From an uncultured Lachnospiraceae bacterium (lineage in GTDB: Bacteria; Bacillota; Clostridia; Lachnospirales; Lachnospiraceae): a DNA stretch of 64,000 nt. The notes under the pieces are model-generated. The model saw only the letters and a list, made by a program, of their open reading frames with translations. It was not told the DNA's origin and did not search any database. Below, piece by piece: positions 41,587 through 51,245 of this stretch (its first letter is position 1; the number at the start of each line of letters is the position of its first letter). Made by a program: the position numbers and the translations under genes. The stretch is from positions 62,001 to 126,000 of the forward strand of contig OMZJ01000008.1 of the NCBI GenBank assembly GCA_900315495.1, given 5' to 3'.

Positions 41587-42630
41587 ATGGCTGTTACAGT
41601 ATCGGATTACGGGACATTTCCGGACGGGCGTGTGATGCACGCGTGGACCCTGTCCAATTCGTCCGGGATGAAAGCGGTCGTGAGCGATTACGGCGCGGAC
41701 CTTCTGGCGCTCTGGGTGCCGGACAAAGAGGGGAATCTCCGCGATGTCGTCCTGGGACAGAAGGACGCGGCCGCGTATGAGGAGGACAAGGGCTCCCTGG
41801 GGGCGGTGGTCGGAAGGCACGCCAACCGCATCGCGGGGGCATCCTTTGAACTGAACGGGAAGACGTATCAGCTTCTGGCCAACGACGGTACCAGCAACCT
41901 GCACTCACAGCCGTCCAGCTATTACCAGCGCTTCTGGCGCGCGGCCGAGGGGGACAACGAAAACGGTTCTTCCGTCATCCTGTCCCTGGAAAGCCCGGAC
42001 GGGGACCAGGGATTCCCGGGAAATCTTCAGGTCACCGTGACCTATACCCTGACCGAGGACAACAGCCTGATTCTCCGGTATCAGGCCGTCTCGGACGCGG
42101 ATACCATTGTCAATCTGACCAATCACAGCTACTTTAACCTCGACGGCTGTGATTCCGGCAGCGTGCTGGACCAGAAGCTGACGATTTTTGCCGATGCCTT
42201 CACGCCGTCCGACGCCCGGCTGATTCCCACCGGCGAGATCCGCCCGGTGGCAGGCACGCCGTTTGATTTCCGCACGGCAAAGACAATCGGGCGGGACATC
42301 CATGCCGATGACGAACAGATCAGAAACGGCGGAGGGTATGACCACAACTTTGTGCTGCGGGAAAGAACAGAGATCGAGCCGGCAGCCATTCTGGAATCGG
42401 AGAAGTCCGGCATCCGGATGGAGGTATCGACGGATCTGCCCGGTATGCAGCTCTACACGGCCAATTCCACGGAAATGACCGGCAAGAACAGCACGCAGTA
42501 CAAGCCCTTCTGCGGCGTCTGCTTTGAGACCCAGTACTTCCCGGACAGCATTCATCACCCGAACTTCCCGGACTGCGTGCTGAAAGCCGGCCGGGAGGCG
42601 GAGACGGTGACAGTCTTCCATTTCGCATAA
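41587..42630 (+). CDS. galM: Aldose 1-epimerase (galactose mutarotase)
   Basis: Interconverts alpha and beta anomers of hexoses. GADLLALWVPDKEGNLRDVVLG, GRHANRIAGASFELNGKTYQL, the NLTNHSYFNLDG block with its catalytic His, and the C-terminal FCGVCFETQYFPDSIHHPNF with the catalytic Glu are all present. 347 residues from ATG 41587 after GGAGGAG. No galactose genes accompany it. Confidence 0.93.
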   Translation: MAVTVSDYGTFPDGRVMHAWTLSNSSGMKAVVSDYGADLLALWVPDKEGNLRDVVLGQKDAAAYEEDKGSLGAVVGRHANRIAGASFELNGKTYQLLANDGTSNLHSQPSSYYQRFWRAAEGDNENGSSVILSLESPDGDQGFPGNLQVTVTYTLTEDNSLILRYQAVSDADTIVNLTNHSYFNLDGCDSGSVLDQKLTIFADAFTPSDARLIPTGEIRPVAGTPFDFRTAKTIGRDIHADDEQIRNGGGYDHNFVLRERTEIEPAAILESEKSGIRMEVSTDLPGMQLYTANSTEMTGKNSTQYKPFCGVCFETQYFPDSIHHPNFPDCVLKAGREAETVTVFHFA

Positions 42631-42645
42631 GTTCGCATCAGCGGC

Positions 42646-44844
42646 ATGGGAAAAAGAGTTTTTATCGCGGAAAAGCCGAGCGTCGCGCAGCAGTTTGCAA
42701 AGACGCTCGGCGTCGGCGGCAGCCGCGGGGACGGCTATCTGGAGGAGGGAGACACCATCGTGACCTGGTGTGTGGGGCACCTGATCACCATGTCTTACCC
42801 GGAGGTCTATCACCCGAAACTGCGCCGGTGGAGTCTGGACACGATTCCGTTCATCCCGACGGAATGGAAATACGAGGTGATCCCGGCCACCGCAAAGCAG
42901 TACCGCGTCGTACAAAAGATTCTGACACGTCCCGATGTGGACACGATCTATATCTGCACGGATTCGGGGCGTGAGGGAGAATACATTTACCGCCTGGTGG
43001 ACCATCAGGCGGGCGTGACCGGAAAGAAGAGGCTCCGTGTCTGGATCGATTCCCAGACGGAGGAGGAAATCCGGCGGGGCATCGCGGAGGCAAAGGACTG
43101 GTCCTTCTATGATTCCCTGGCGTCCTCCGCCTATCTGCGCGCGGAGGAAGACTATCTGATGGGGATCAATTTCTCCCGGGCGCTGACATTGAAATTCGGC
43201 CCGGAGGTCGCTTCCTCCATGCAGATGGACCGGAGCGTCATTGCCGTCGGCCGGGTGATGACCTGTGTGCTGGGCATGGTGGTCCGGCGGGAGCGGGAAA
43301 TCCGCGCCTTTGTGCCGACGCCGTTCTACCGGGTGACGGCCCGGATCGGCCTGCCGGAGGGGGCGGAGACGATTGAGGCCGAGTGGCGGGCGGTGAAAGG
43401 ATCGAAGTACTTTTCCTCCCCGCTGCTGTACCGGGAGAATGGTTTCCGGGAGAAGAAGGATGCCGAGGCGCTGATCGCGTACCTGCAGAAGGACCGGCCG
43501 GTGCAGGCGGTCCTGACCGCGGCGGAAAAAAAGCGGGAGACCCGCATGGCGCCGCTCCTGTACAACCTGGCCGAGCTGCAGAATACCTGTTCGCGGCGGT
43601 TTCGGATCAGCCCGGCGCAGACGCTTTCCATCGTGCAGGAACTGTACGAGAAGAAGCTGGTCACCTATCCTCGGACCGACGCACGGGTTCTCTCCTCCGC
43701 TGTTGCAAAGGAGATCGACCGGAATGTGGCGGGCCTGCGGAATGTCCCGGGGCTGCGCGATTTTGCGGAAAACATCCTGGCGCGGAATGCATGCGCGGGG
43801 ATCGGGGCGAGCCGGTATACGGACGACAGCAAGATCACGGATCACTATGCAATCATCCCGACGGGACAGGGATTTTCGGCGCTGCGGGGACTTGGTGCCA
43901 CCGCCGCGGGGGTTTATGACCTGATCTGTCGGCGGTTTCTTGCGATTTTTTATCCGCCGGCCGTCTACTGGAAAATCAGCCTGGCCTATGCGATCCAAGG
44001 AGAGCCGTTCTTTGCCTCTGCCCGGATCCAGGAAGATCCGGGGTATCTGGCGGTACTGGAAGAGCCGCCCGCCGGGGCAAAGCGCGGCAGGGAAAATCCG
44101 GACACATCCGAAGCGCCGGCATCCGATTCCTCCGGCCGGGAATCCTCCTCACCGGACGGGGAGGGCGGCACCGCGCAGAGCGGCGAGAGCGCAAAGGCGC
44201 TCCTGGCGCAGTTTGACCGCCTCGCGAAGGGATCCGCCTATCCGGTCAGGCGCCTTTCGATCCGGGAGGGGACAACCGCGCCGCCGAAGCGGTATACGTC
44301 CGGTTCCCTGATCCTTGCCATGGAAAACGCCGGGCAGCTGATCGAAGATGAGGACCTGCGCGAACAGATCCGAGGCAGCGGGATCGGAACCTCCGCGACG
44401 CGGGCGGAGATTCTGAAGAAACTGTGCGCCAACCACTATCTGAAGCTGAATGCGCGGTCCCAGATTATCGTGCCGGAGCGGCTGGGTGAGGCGGTGGCGG
44501 AGGTGGTGAGTGTTTCCATCCGCCAGCTTCTGAACCCGGATCTCACGGCCAGCTGGGAGCGCGGGCTGACCTACGTGGCGGAGGGCACCATCACGCCGGC
44601 GGAGTACCTGGAAAAACTCACCGGCTTTATCACGCGGCGCACGGAAAAGGTCAAGGGGATCGAACACCCCGAGGTGATCCGTCCGCAGCTGGACGCGCTG
44701 GAGCAGTGGTATCCGGGGAAGCCGTCCTACGCGTCGTCCGGGCACAGGTACGCCACACGCCGGCGGACGGACTCCGGCACAAGGCGTGCTCGGGGCGGGT
44801 CCGGAACTTCCGGAAAAAATACGGGAAAGGAGCAGACAACATGA
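42646..44844 (+). CDS. topB: DNA topoisomerase III with low-complexity insert
   Basis: A type IA topoisomerase that decatenates DNA. The TOPRIM domain (VFIAEKPSVAQQFA, ICTDSGREGEYIYR) is at 1-150 and the active-site Tyr341 lies in VTYPRTDAR. GSGIGTSATRAEIL is the family block. The 732-residue protein has a Ser/Glu/Gly-rich insert at about 475-525 and a short basic tail in place of zinc fingers. No conjugation genes are nearby, so it looks like a chromosomal housekeeping copy. The binding site before ATG 42646 is weak. Confidence 0.92.
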   Translation: MGKRVFIAEKPSVAQQFAKTLGVGGSRGDGYLEEGDTIVTWCVGHLITMSYPEVYHPKLRRWSLDTIPFIPTEWKYEVIPATAKQYRVVQKILTRPDVDTIYICTDSGREGEYIYRLVDHQAGVTGKKRLRVWIDSQTEEEIRRGIAEAKDWSFYDSLASSAYLRAEEDYLMGINFSRALTLKFGPEVASSMQMDRSVIAVGRVMTCVLGMVVRREREIRAFVPTPFYRVTARIGLPEGAETIEAEWRAVKGSKYFSSPLLYRENGFREKKDAEALIAYLQKDRPVQAVLTAAEKKRETRMAPLLYNLAELQNTCSRRFRISPAQTLSIVQELYEKKLVTYPRTDARVLSSAVAKEIDRNVAGLRNVPGLRDFAENILARNACAGIGASRYTDDSKITDHYAIIPTGQGFSALRGLGATAAGVYDLICRRFLAIFYPPAVYWKISLAYAIQGEPFFASARIQEDPGYLAVLEEPPAGAKRGRENPDTSEAPASDSSGRESSSPDGEGGTAQSGESAKALLAQFDRLAKGSAYPVRRLSIREGTTAPPKRYTSGSLILAMENAGQLIEDEDLREQIRGSGIGTSATRAEILKKLCANHYLKLNARSQIIVPERLGEAVAEVVSVSIRQLLNPDLTASWERGLTYVAEGTITPAEYLEKLTGFITRRTEKVKGIEHPEVIRPQLDALEQWYPGKPSYASSGHRYATRRRTDSGTRRARGGSGTSGKNTGKEQTT

Positions 44845-45506
44845 AGGCATTCAAAACAGAAGATCTCTATGAGAAGGGGCATTCCATCGCGGAGCGCCTG
44901 ATTTTTTCGGAGCAGTACCCGTGGCAGATCCTGCCGAAGATTCACGACTGGATTCTTGCGGTCGGTCCGACGCTCCCGGCGGACCGGTTTGATCATCCAA
45001 AGGAGGATGTCTGGATCGCAAAATCCGCGCATGTCTTTGCCTCCGCCTACATCGGCGGCCCCTGCATCATCGATGAGGATGCCGAGATCCGCCAGTGCGC
45101 CTTTATCCGCGGCAATGCCGTCGTCGGAAAGAATACGGTGGTCGGCAATTCGACGGAGCTGAAGAACGTGATCCTCTCCGACAACGTGCAGGTTCCCCAC
45201 TACAATTATGTCGGGGATTCGGTGCTGGGATACAAGTCCCACATGGGGGCGGGCTCGATCACGTCGAATGTCAAGTCCGACAAGAAGCTGGTTGTGATCC
45301 ACACCGGGGAGGAGGACATTGCGACCGGGATGAAGAAGATCGGCGCCATGCTCGGAGACTTTGTCGAGGTCGGCTGCCAGAGCGTGCTCAACCCGGGTAC
45401 CGTCATCGGGCCGCATACCAATATCTATCCGCTGTCCTCGGTGCGCGGCGTGATTCCGGCGGACAGCATCTACAAGAAGGATTCGGAGATCGTGCAGAAA
45501 ATCTGA
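44841..45506 (+). CDS. Left-handed beta-helix protein, UDP-GlcNAc pyrophosphorylase/acyltransferase-like
   Basis: 221 residues. Hexapeptide-type repeats (about 55-205: AHVFASAYIGGPCIIDEDAEIRQCAFIRGNAVVGKNTVVGNSTELKN, then GDSVLGYKSHMGAGSITSNVK) predict a beta-helix like the C-terminal half of GlmU. The nucleotidyltransferase half is absent. N-terminal sequence AERLIFSEQYPWQILPKIHDWI is typical of a clostridial group annotated as UDP-N-acetylglucosamine pyrophosphorylase-related. The ATG overlaps the topB stop (ATGA, 44841-44844). Confidence 0.85.
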   Translation: MKAFKTEDLYEKGHSIAERLIFSEQYPWQILPKIHDWILAVGPTLPADRFDHPKEDVWIAKSAHVFASAYIGGPCIIDEDAEIRQCAFIRGNAVVGKNTVVGNSTELKNVILSDNVQVPHYNYVGDSVLGYKSHMGAGSITSNVKSDKKLVVIHTGEEDIATGMKKIGAMLGDFVEVGCQSVLNPGTVIGPHTNIYPLSSVRGVIPADSIYKKDSEIVQKI

Positions 45507-45602
45507 CCGCGGTTTTCCCGTATGGAAGCAAACGTGCGCGGAGAAAACGGGAAATGCAGTCCTCGAAACGGCAGAAAACAGAGGGGAAGGGAGGCGGCCG
45601 GC

Positions 45603-46931
45603 ATGAAAGACGACGAGGAGTACCGGAACGGCGATCGGCAGGAACTGGACTACGATCTGCTCAGGAAAGGCACGACGAAGGAAAAGATCACCTATCTGAT
45701 CAACTTCGGCATCCGGGAATACGATGACGCGCGGATCATGCAGAACGCCTGTTCCGCCACGCTGTTTACGCTCATCTCGCTGTTTCCGCTGCTGATGCTG
45801 GTGATCGCCTTCGTCCCGGCGATGAATGTCTCTCTGGAGGACATCCTGGAGCTGGTGCGGGCGGTGGTGCCGGAGACCATGGTGCGGATGATGTCGGACC
45901 TGTTCACGAACATTTATCACAACACGGTCGGGGGCACGACCATCTCCGTGAACGTCCTGATCCTCCTCTGGTCCGCCTCCTCCGGCGTCAACAGCGTGTC
46001 CCGGGGCATCAATGACGCCTTCCGGACGACCAGAAAGCGGGCCTGGGTCATCCGCCGGGCGTACAGCGTCCTCTACACGCTGGTCTTCATCCTGGTGATC
46101 GCGGCCTTCATCCTCTCCTTCGTCCTCAACCATACGGCGTTCCGCGGATTTCTGCAGTCGGTCCCGGGTTTTGCCAATTTCCGCTGGCTGTTCCGCCTCC
46201 TGATGAGCTGGGTGGCCGTGATTCTGGCGATCCTGCTCTTTATGGTCATCTACCAGGTGTTCCCCCACAACAAGACGTTCTTTCTGCATCAGTTTCCAGG
46301 GGCGCTGGTGGCGGGACTCGGCGTGTATATTTTTTCCCTGATCTTCTCCAACTACCTGAAGACGGTCGTCTACTATTCCTATGTCTACGGGGCGCTGGCC
46401 TCGCTGGCGTCGATGGCAATCTGGCTCCTGGTGTGCATGAATTTCATCTTCGCGGGGGCCGAGATCAATTATCTCTGGATCAATTACTACATCAAGTGGC
46501 GCGACCACAAGGATCTGGAGAAAACCATCGAGCGCCTGGAGAAGGAGGAGGCCGGCACGGCGGAGGAAGCCGCGCAGAAAGCCGCAGAATCCCGGAAGGA
46601 CCGCCGGCTTGCGCGGATGCGGGCCAGATCGGAGCGCAGCATGAAGCGCGTGCCGCTCTCTGTCCGCCTGCGGAATTTCTTCCATCCGGACCGGACCGAG
46701 CAGAATCTGAGCCGCATGGTGAAAAGAGAGCTGCGCGCGCAGAACCGCGCGGAGAAAAAAGAGCGCAGGCGCAGGCAGAAGGCGGCTGCACAGGCGAAGA
46801 AAGCCGAACAGCGGCAGGCGCGGAAGGAAGCGCGCGCTGCCCGGAAGAGGGAGAAACATGGCCGGATCGGGGAGCAGGGTTCTTCTGGTTCCGGCGGGAA
46901 GGAAACGCCTGCAGACGGAGAGGGGAAGTAA
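45603..46931 (+). CDS. YihY/BrkB family membrane protein with basic tail
   Basis: 442 residues from ATG 45603 (GGGAGG upstream). Six hydrophobic segments fill about residues 30-300 (SATLFTLISLFPLLMLVIAF through ASMAIWLLVCMNFIFAGAEINY), the YihY pattern. A long, highly charged Arg/Lys/Ala/Glu tail of about 120 residues follows and probably lies in the cytosol. YihY proteins were once called RNase BN; that role is no longer accepted and the true function is unknown. Confidence 0.88.
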   Translation: MKDDEEYRNGDRQELDYDLLRKGTTKEKITYLINFGIREYDDARIMQNACSATLFTLISLFPLLMLVIAFVPAMNVSLEDILELVRAVVPETMVRMMSDLFTNIYHNTVGGTTISVNVLILLWSASSGVNSVSRGINDAFRTTRKRAWVIRRAYSVLYTLVFILVIAAFILSFVLNHTAFRGFLQSVPGFANFRWLFRLLMSWVAVILAILLFMVIYQVFPHNKTFFLHQFPGALVAGLGVYIFSLIFSNYLKTVVYYSYVYGALASLASMAIWLLVCMNFIFAGAEINYLWINYYIKWRDHKDLEKTIERLEKEEAGTAEEAAQKAAESRKDRRLARMRARSERSMKRVPLSVRLRNFFHPDRTEQNLSRMVKRELRAQNRAEKKERRRRQKAAAQAKKAEQRQARKEARAARKREKHGRIGEQGSSGSGGKETPADGEGK

Positions 46932-47033
46932 CCGCTTCCCGGGGAGAGAAAGCACTCCGCCGATCTGCGGAGGGATGCAGAAAAGCCTCGGCCGTCCGGA
47001 GGGCATTCCGGAGCGGGTGCCGGCACGGAAGGG

Positions 47034-47061
47034 TTGACAAAACGCTTCGTTGTGTTAGAAT
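47034..47061 (+). promoter_or_regulatory. pheST promoter
   Basis: -35 TTGACA (47034-47039), 16-nt spacer, -10 TAGAAT (47056-47061). Transcription starts near 47068, at the beginning of the T-box leader. Confidence 0.75.
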
Positions 47062-47067
47062 CGTCAC

Positions 47068-47337
47068 TGTTCAAAGGCTGTGAAGGTGCACAGTAGGCGG
47101 CGCTATTCCCGACAGAGAGGGTCCTGGCTGGTGAGAGGGACTCCGGGTTCCGGCGGCAGCTGAATTTCACACCGGAGCTTTTTTCCGGAAGGGCGGAGAC
47201 GCCTGCGTAGGGAAAAACGTGATTTCCGCGTCAGAGAATCAAAAGTGCCTGCAAGAAGAGCTTTGTCCTGCAGGAATCAGGGTGGTACCGCGGCTGACCC
47301 CGTCCCTCGAAGAGAGAGACAGGGTCAGCTTTTTTTG
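47068..47337 (+). promoter_or_regulatory. T-box leader for pheST, specifier UUC (Phe)
   Basis: A stem-I region with an AGUA bulge (near 47092-47095) and a CUGGUGAGAG apical motif (near 47127-47136) leads to the specifier UUC at 47166-47168, followed by A as usual. The conserved T-box AGGGUGGUACCGCGG is at 47279-47293, with UGGU to pair with the tRNA acceptor end. The competing terminator has an 8-bp stem (47293-47300 with 47322-47329) and a U-run to about 47336. Uncharged tRNA-Phe should allow pheST transcription. Confidence 0.95.
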
Positions 47338-47390
47338 TTACAGACGCGTGCGCGGCCCGCGCATGTGCCGACAGCAGGGAGGATAGCGAC

Positions 47391-48407
47391 ATGAACGAAG
47401 AACTGCAGCGCATGAGAGAAGAGGCGCTGAAAAAGATCGACAATGCCACGCTGGAGCAGCTGAATGAGCTCCGGGTGCAGTATCTCGGCAAGAAGGGCGT
47501 TCTGAAAAGCCTGATGACGCAGATGAAGACTCTCACGCCGGAGGAGCGGCCGGTGTTCGGTCAGACCGTCAATGCACTGCGAGATGCCATTCAGGAAGCA
47601 CTCGGCGGCAGAACGGCACAGCTGAACGAGCTGGCGCGCAGGGCCAGAATGGCGGCAGAGACCATCGATGTCACTCTCCCGGCAAAAAAGCAGAAAATCG
47701 GACATGCCCATCCCAACTCCCTCGCGCTGGATGAGGTGGAGAGGATCTTCGTCGGCATGGGGTATGAAGTGGTCGAGGGACCGGAGATCGAGCTGGACGA
47801 GTACAATTTCACCAAGCTCAATATTCCGGCCAACCACCCGGCCAAGGACGAGCAGGATACCTTCTGGATCAATGACAAGTTCCTGCTGCGCACGCAGACG
47901 TCCTCTGTGCAGGCACATATCATGGAGCGCGGCAGGCTTCCGATCCGGATGATCGCGCCCGGCCGGGTGTATCGCTCGGACGAGGTGGATGCCACGCATT
48001 CCCCGTCCTTCCATCAGATCGAGGGACTGGTGGTGGACAAAAACATTACCTTCGCCGACCTGAAGGGGACGCTGGCCACGTTTGCACAGCAGCTCTTCGG
48101 CCCGGATACGAAGGTCAAGTTCCGCCCGCATCACTTCCCCTTCACCGAGCCTTCCGCCGAGATGGATGTCTCCTGCTTCAAGTGCGGCGGCAAGGGCTGC
48201 CGCTTCTGCAAGGGATCCGGCTGGATCGAGATTCTCGGCTGCGGCGTCGTTCATCCCAGGGTCTTTGAAATGTGCGGCATCGATCCGGAGCAGTATACCG
48301 GCTTTGCGTTCGGTGTCGGCCTGGAGCGCATCGCGCTGCTCAAGTATGAGATCGATGACATGAGACTGCTCTACGAGAACGACGAGAGATTCCTCCGGCA
48401 GTTCTGA
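47391..48407 (+). CDS. pheS: Phenylalanyl-tRNA synthetase alpha subunit
   Basis: 338 residues. The N-terminal coiled-coil arm (about 1-85) precedes the class II core with HPNSLALDEVERIFVGMGYEVVEGPE, HSPSFHQIEGLVVDKNITF and GFAFGVGLERIALLKY (motif 3). GGGAGGA precedes ATG 47391. Controlled by the T-box upstream. Confidence 0.97.
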   Translation: MNEELQRMREEALKKIDNATLEQLNELRVQYLGKKGVLKSLMTQMKTLTPEERPVFGQTVNALRDAIQEALGGRTAQLNELARRARMAAETIDVTLPAKKQKIGHAHPNSLALDEVERIFVGMGYEVVEGPEIELDEYNFTKLNIPANHPAKDEQDTFWINDKFLLRTQTSSVQAHIMERGRLPIRMIAPGRVYRSDEVDATHSPSFHQIEGLVVDKNITFADLKGTLATFAQQLFGPDTKVKFRPHHFPFTEPSAEMDVSCFKCGGKGCRFCKGSGWIEILGCGVVHPRVFEMCGIDPEQYTGFAFGVGLERIALLKYEIDDMRLLYENDERFLRQF

Positions 48408-48423
48408 ACAGAAGGGAGAGAAC

Positions 48424-50847
48424 ATGAATACTTCATTAAACTGGATCAAAGATCTGGTGCCGGGGCTGGACTGCACGGCACAGGAATATTTTGACGCGAT
48501 GACGCTCTCCGGAACCAAGGGAGAAACCTATACCGAGTATGACAAAAACCTGAAGGACATTGTGGTCGGTCAGATCCTCTCGGTGGAGAAGCATCCGCAC
48601 GCGGATAAGCTGGTCATCTGCCAGGTGGATGTGGGGAAGGATCAGCCGGTGCAGATTGTCACCGGCGCGCCGAACACCCGCGCGGGCATGAAGGTGCCTG
48701 TGGTCCTGCCGGGGGGGAAAGTTGCCGGCGGCCATGACGGCGGGCCGAAGCCGGAGGACGGTATCACGATCGAGGCCGGTAACCTGCGCGGCGTGGAATC
48801 CTTCGGCATGATGTGCTCCATCGAGGAGCTCGGCTCCTCCCGGGAATTCTATCCGGACGCCCCGGAAAACGGGCTCTACGTCTTCCCGGAGGATACGCCG
48901 GTGGGAGCGGACGCGATCGATGTGCTCGGCCTGCATGACGCCTCCATCGAGTATGAGATCACCAGCAACCGCGTGGACTGCTACAGCGTGCTGGGCATCG
49001 CCAGAGAGGCTGCGGCAACCTTCCGGAAGCCTTTTGTGCCGCCGGTGGTGACGGCGGTCGGAAACAATGAGGATATCCACGATTATCTGACCGTGGAGGT
49101 CCGGGATCCGAAGCTCTGCCCGCGGTACACGGCGAGAATGGTGAAGAACATTCACCTGGCACCGTCCCCGGAGTGGATGCGGCGCCGCCTGATGGGAAGC
49201 GGAATCCGCCCGATCAACAACCTCGTCGACATCACGAATTACGTGATGGAGGAATACGGGCAGCCGATGCACGCCTTTAACTATGACAAGATTGCGGGAC
49301 ACAAGATCATTGTCCGGCGGGCGGAAGACGGAGATACCTTTGAGACCCTGGACGGGCAGGAGAGAAAGCTGGACCGGGACATCCTGATGATCTGCGACGG
49401 GGAGAAGGAAATCGGCATCGCCGGGATCATGGGCGGTGAGAATTCCAAGATCACAGACGACGTCACGACCATGGTCTTCGAGGCGGCCTGCTTCGACGGT
49501 ACGAACATCCGCCTTTCCAGCAAGCGCCTGGGCCTGCAGACCGACGCTTCGGGAAAGTTTGACAAGGGACTGGATCCCAACAACGCGTCGGCGGCCATCG
49601 ACCGCGCCTGCCAGCTGATCGAGGAGCTGGGCGCCGGGGAAGTGGTCGGGGGGATGATTGATGTCTGCTTCGAGCACCGGGAGGAGAAGAGAATCCCGTT
49701 TGACCCGGAATACAACAACAGGCTTCTCGGCATCGACATTTCCGCAAAGCAGCAGCTTTCCTACTTCAAGCCGCTGGAAATCCGCCTGGATGAGAAGACG
49801 AACGAACTGGTCTGCCCGACCTTCCGGCAGGATCTGCTGCGCAAGTGCGACATCGCGGAGGAAGTGGCCCGCTTCTACGGCTATGACAAGATTCCGACCA
49901 CGCTGCCCAGCGGCGAGGCGACGGCCGGCGGCCTTACCTGGAAGCTGCGGATCGAGAACATCGCGCGGGAGGTGGCGGAGTTCAACGGCTTCTCCCAGAC
50001 CATGACCTACTCCTTCGAGAGCCCGAAGGTCTTTGACCGGCTGCGCCTGGATGCGGAAGATCCGCTGCGTAAAGCGATCGCGCTCTCCAATCCCCTCGGG
50101 GAAGACTACAGTATCATGCGCACCCTGCCGGTGAACGGCATGCTGACCTCCCTTGCGACGAACTACAAGCGGCGCAACAAGGATGTACGGCTGTATGAAA
50201 TTGCCACAATCTATCTGCCAAAGTCCCTGCCCCTGACCGAATACCCGGATGAGCGGACGGAGCTGACCTTCGGCATGTACGGGGACGGCGATTTCTTCGA
50301 CATGAAGGGCGTCGTTGAGGACCTGTTTGAGCGGCTCGGCATGAAGGAAGCGCCGAAGTACGACCCCGCGTCCGGGAAAAACTTCCTGCATCCGGGGCGG
50401 CAGGCAAAGATCCTCTATCACGGCGAGTGCGTCGGCTTCCTCGGCGAGGTGCATCCGGATGTGGCGGATACCTACGGCATCGGCGAGCGCGCGGTGATCG
50501 CGGTGCTTGACATGCCGAAGATTGATGAATACGCGAATTTCGACTATCTGTACAGAGGCCTTGCAAAATATCCGACGGTGACCCGGGACATCAGCCTTGT
50601 GGTGCCGCTTCCCATTCTGGCGGGCCAGATCGAGGATGCGATCCGCGCAAACGGCGGGCCGTATCTGGAGAGCGTGGATCTGTTTGACGTTTACGCGGGC
50701 GGACAGGTTCTGCAGGGAACCAAGTCGATGGCTTATACGATCGTATTCCGGGCACCGGATCACACCCTCCGGGATACCGAGGTGCAGGAAGCCATGGACC
50801 GGATCCTGGCCGCGCTGGAGAAAATGGGAATCACGCTCCGCGCCTGA
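48424..50847 (+). CDS. pheT: Phenylalanyl-tRNA synthetase beta subunit
   Basis: 807 residues, the full length. The N-terminal tRNA-binding (EMAP-like) domain (VVGQILSVEKHPHADKLVICQVDVG), B3/B4 editing region, B5 and the C-terminal anticodon-binding fold (YRGLAKYPTVTRDISLVVP) are all present. It follows pheS by 16 nt. Confidence 0.97.
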   Translation: MNTSLNWIKDLVPGLDCTAQEYFDAMTLSGTKGETYTEYDKNLKDIVVGQILSVEKHPHADKLVICQVDVGKDQPVQIVTGAPNTRAGMKVPVVLPGGKVAGGHDGGPKPEDGITIEAGNLRGVESFGMMCSIEELGSSREFYPDAPENGLYVFPEDTPVGADAIDVLGLHDASIEYEITSNRVDCYSVLGIAREAAATFRKPFVPPVVTAVGNNEDIHDYLTVEVRDPKLCPRYTARMVKNIHLAPSPEWMRRRLMGSGIRPINNLVDITNYVMEEYGQPMHAFNYDKIAGHKIIVRRAEDGDTFETLDGQERKLDRDILMICDGEKEIGIAGIMGGENSKITDDVTTMVFEAACFDGTNIRLSSKRLGLQTDASGKFDKGLDPNNASAAIDRACQLIEELGAGEVVGGMIDVCFEHREEKRIPFDPEYNNRLLGIDISAKQQLSYFKPLEIRLDEKTNELVCPTFRQDLLRKCDIAEEVARFYGYDKIPTTLPSGEATAGGLTWKLRIENIAREVAEFNGFSQTMTYSFESPKVFDRLRLDAEDPLRKAIALSNPLGEDYSIMRTLPVNGMLTSLATNYKRRNKDVRLYEIATIYLPKSLPLTEYPDERTELTFGMYGDGDFFDMKGVVEDLFERLGMKEAPKYDPASGKNFLHPGRQAKILYHGECVGFLGEVHPDVADTYGIGERAVIAVLDMPKIDEYANFDYLYRGLAKYPTVTRDISLVVPLPILAGQIEDAIRANGGPYLESVDLFDVYAGGQVLQGTKSMAYTIVFRAPDHTLRDTEVQEAMDRILAALEKMGITLRA

Positions 50848-50864
50848 ATCTTCGCAAAAATGGG

Positions 50865-50893
50865 TTGCAAACGGCCTGACAATGCGGTATACT
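50865..50893 (+). promoter_or_regulatory. secG promoter
   Basis: -35 TTGCAA (50865-50870), 17-nt spacer, -10 TATACT (50888-50893). Confidence 0.75.
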
Positions 50894-50940
50894 AAGTAAA
50901 GTTTGCAGAATTGCAGGCAGTTTTGCGGGGAGGTGAAATC

Positions 50941-51177
50941 ATGGCAGCGCTCAGAGTAATCCTGACGATACTCTTTTTGATTGTTTGTGTCGTATACGTG
51001 ATTCTGGTCCTTTCTCAGGAAGGCAAGGATGCCGGGCTCGGCTCGATCGGCGGTATCGGCGAGACCTATTGGAGCAAGATCCGCGGACGTACCGCAGAGG
51101 GCACGCGCGACAAGCTGACCGTACTTCTGGCTGTGCTGTTTTTCGCACTGGCTGTTGTACTGAATCTGAATTTCTGA
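50941..51177 (+). CDS. secG: Preprotein translocase subunit SecG
   Basis: 78 residues with two membrane helices (about 4-25 and 56-77) flanking the cytosolic loop LSQEGKDAGLGSIGGIGETYWSK, the SecG signature. GGGGAGGTG precedes ATG 50941. secG-rnr-smpB-ssrA is a classic Firmicute order. Confidence 0.95.
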   Translation: MAALRVILTILFLIVCVVYVILVLSQEGKDAGLGSIGGIGETYWSKIRGRTAEGTRDKLTVLLAVLFFALAVVLNLNF

Positions 51178-51187
51178 GGTTGGTTGA

Positions 51188-51223
51188 AAAACGGAGCTGA
51201 CGCATCTGCGGCAGCTCCGTTTT
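51188..51223 (+). terminator. hairpin after secG, possible weak terminator
   Basis: A 12-bp stem (51188-51199 with 51212-51223) ending in TTTT within the arm. The U-tract is short, so partial readthrough into rnr is likely. Confidence 0.6.
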
Positions 51224-51245
51224 CCGTCAGAGAGGGGAGGCTGCC

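Noticed and set aside
41905-43998. 697-codon open frame on the minus strand
   Set aside because: Shadow of galM and topB.
45522-45602. N-terminal extension of the YihY protein from ATG 45522
   Set aside because: The extension is basic low complexity and the good binding site lies after it, before ATG 45603.
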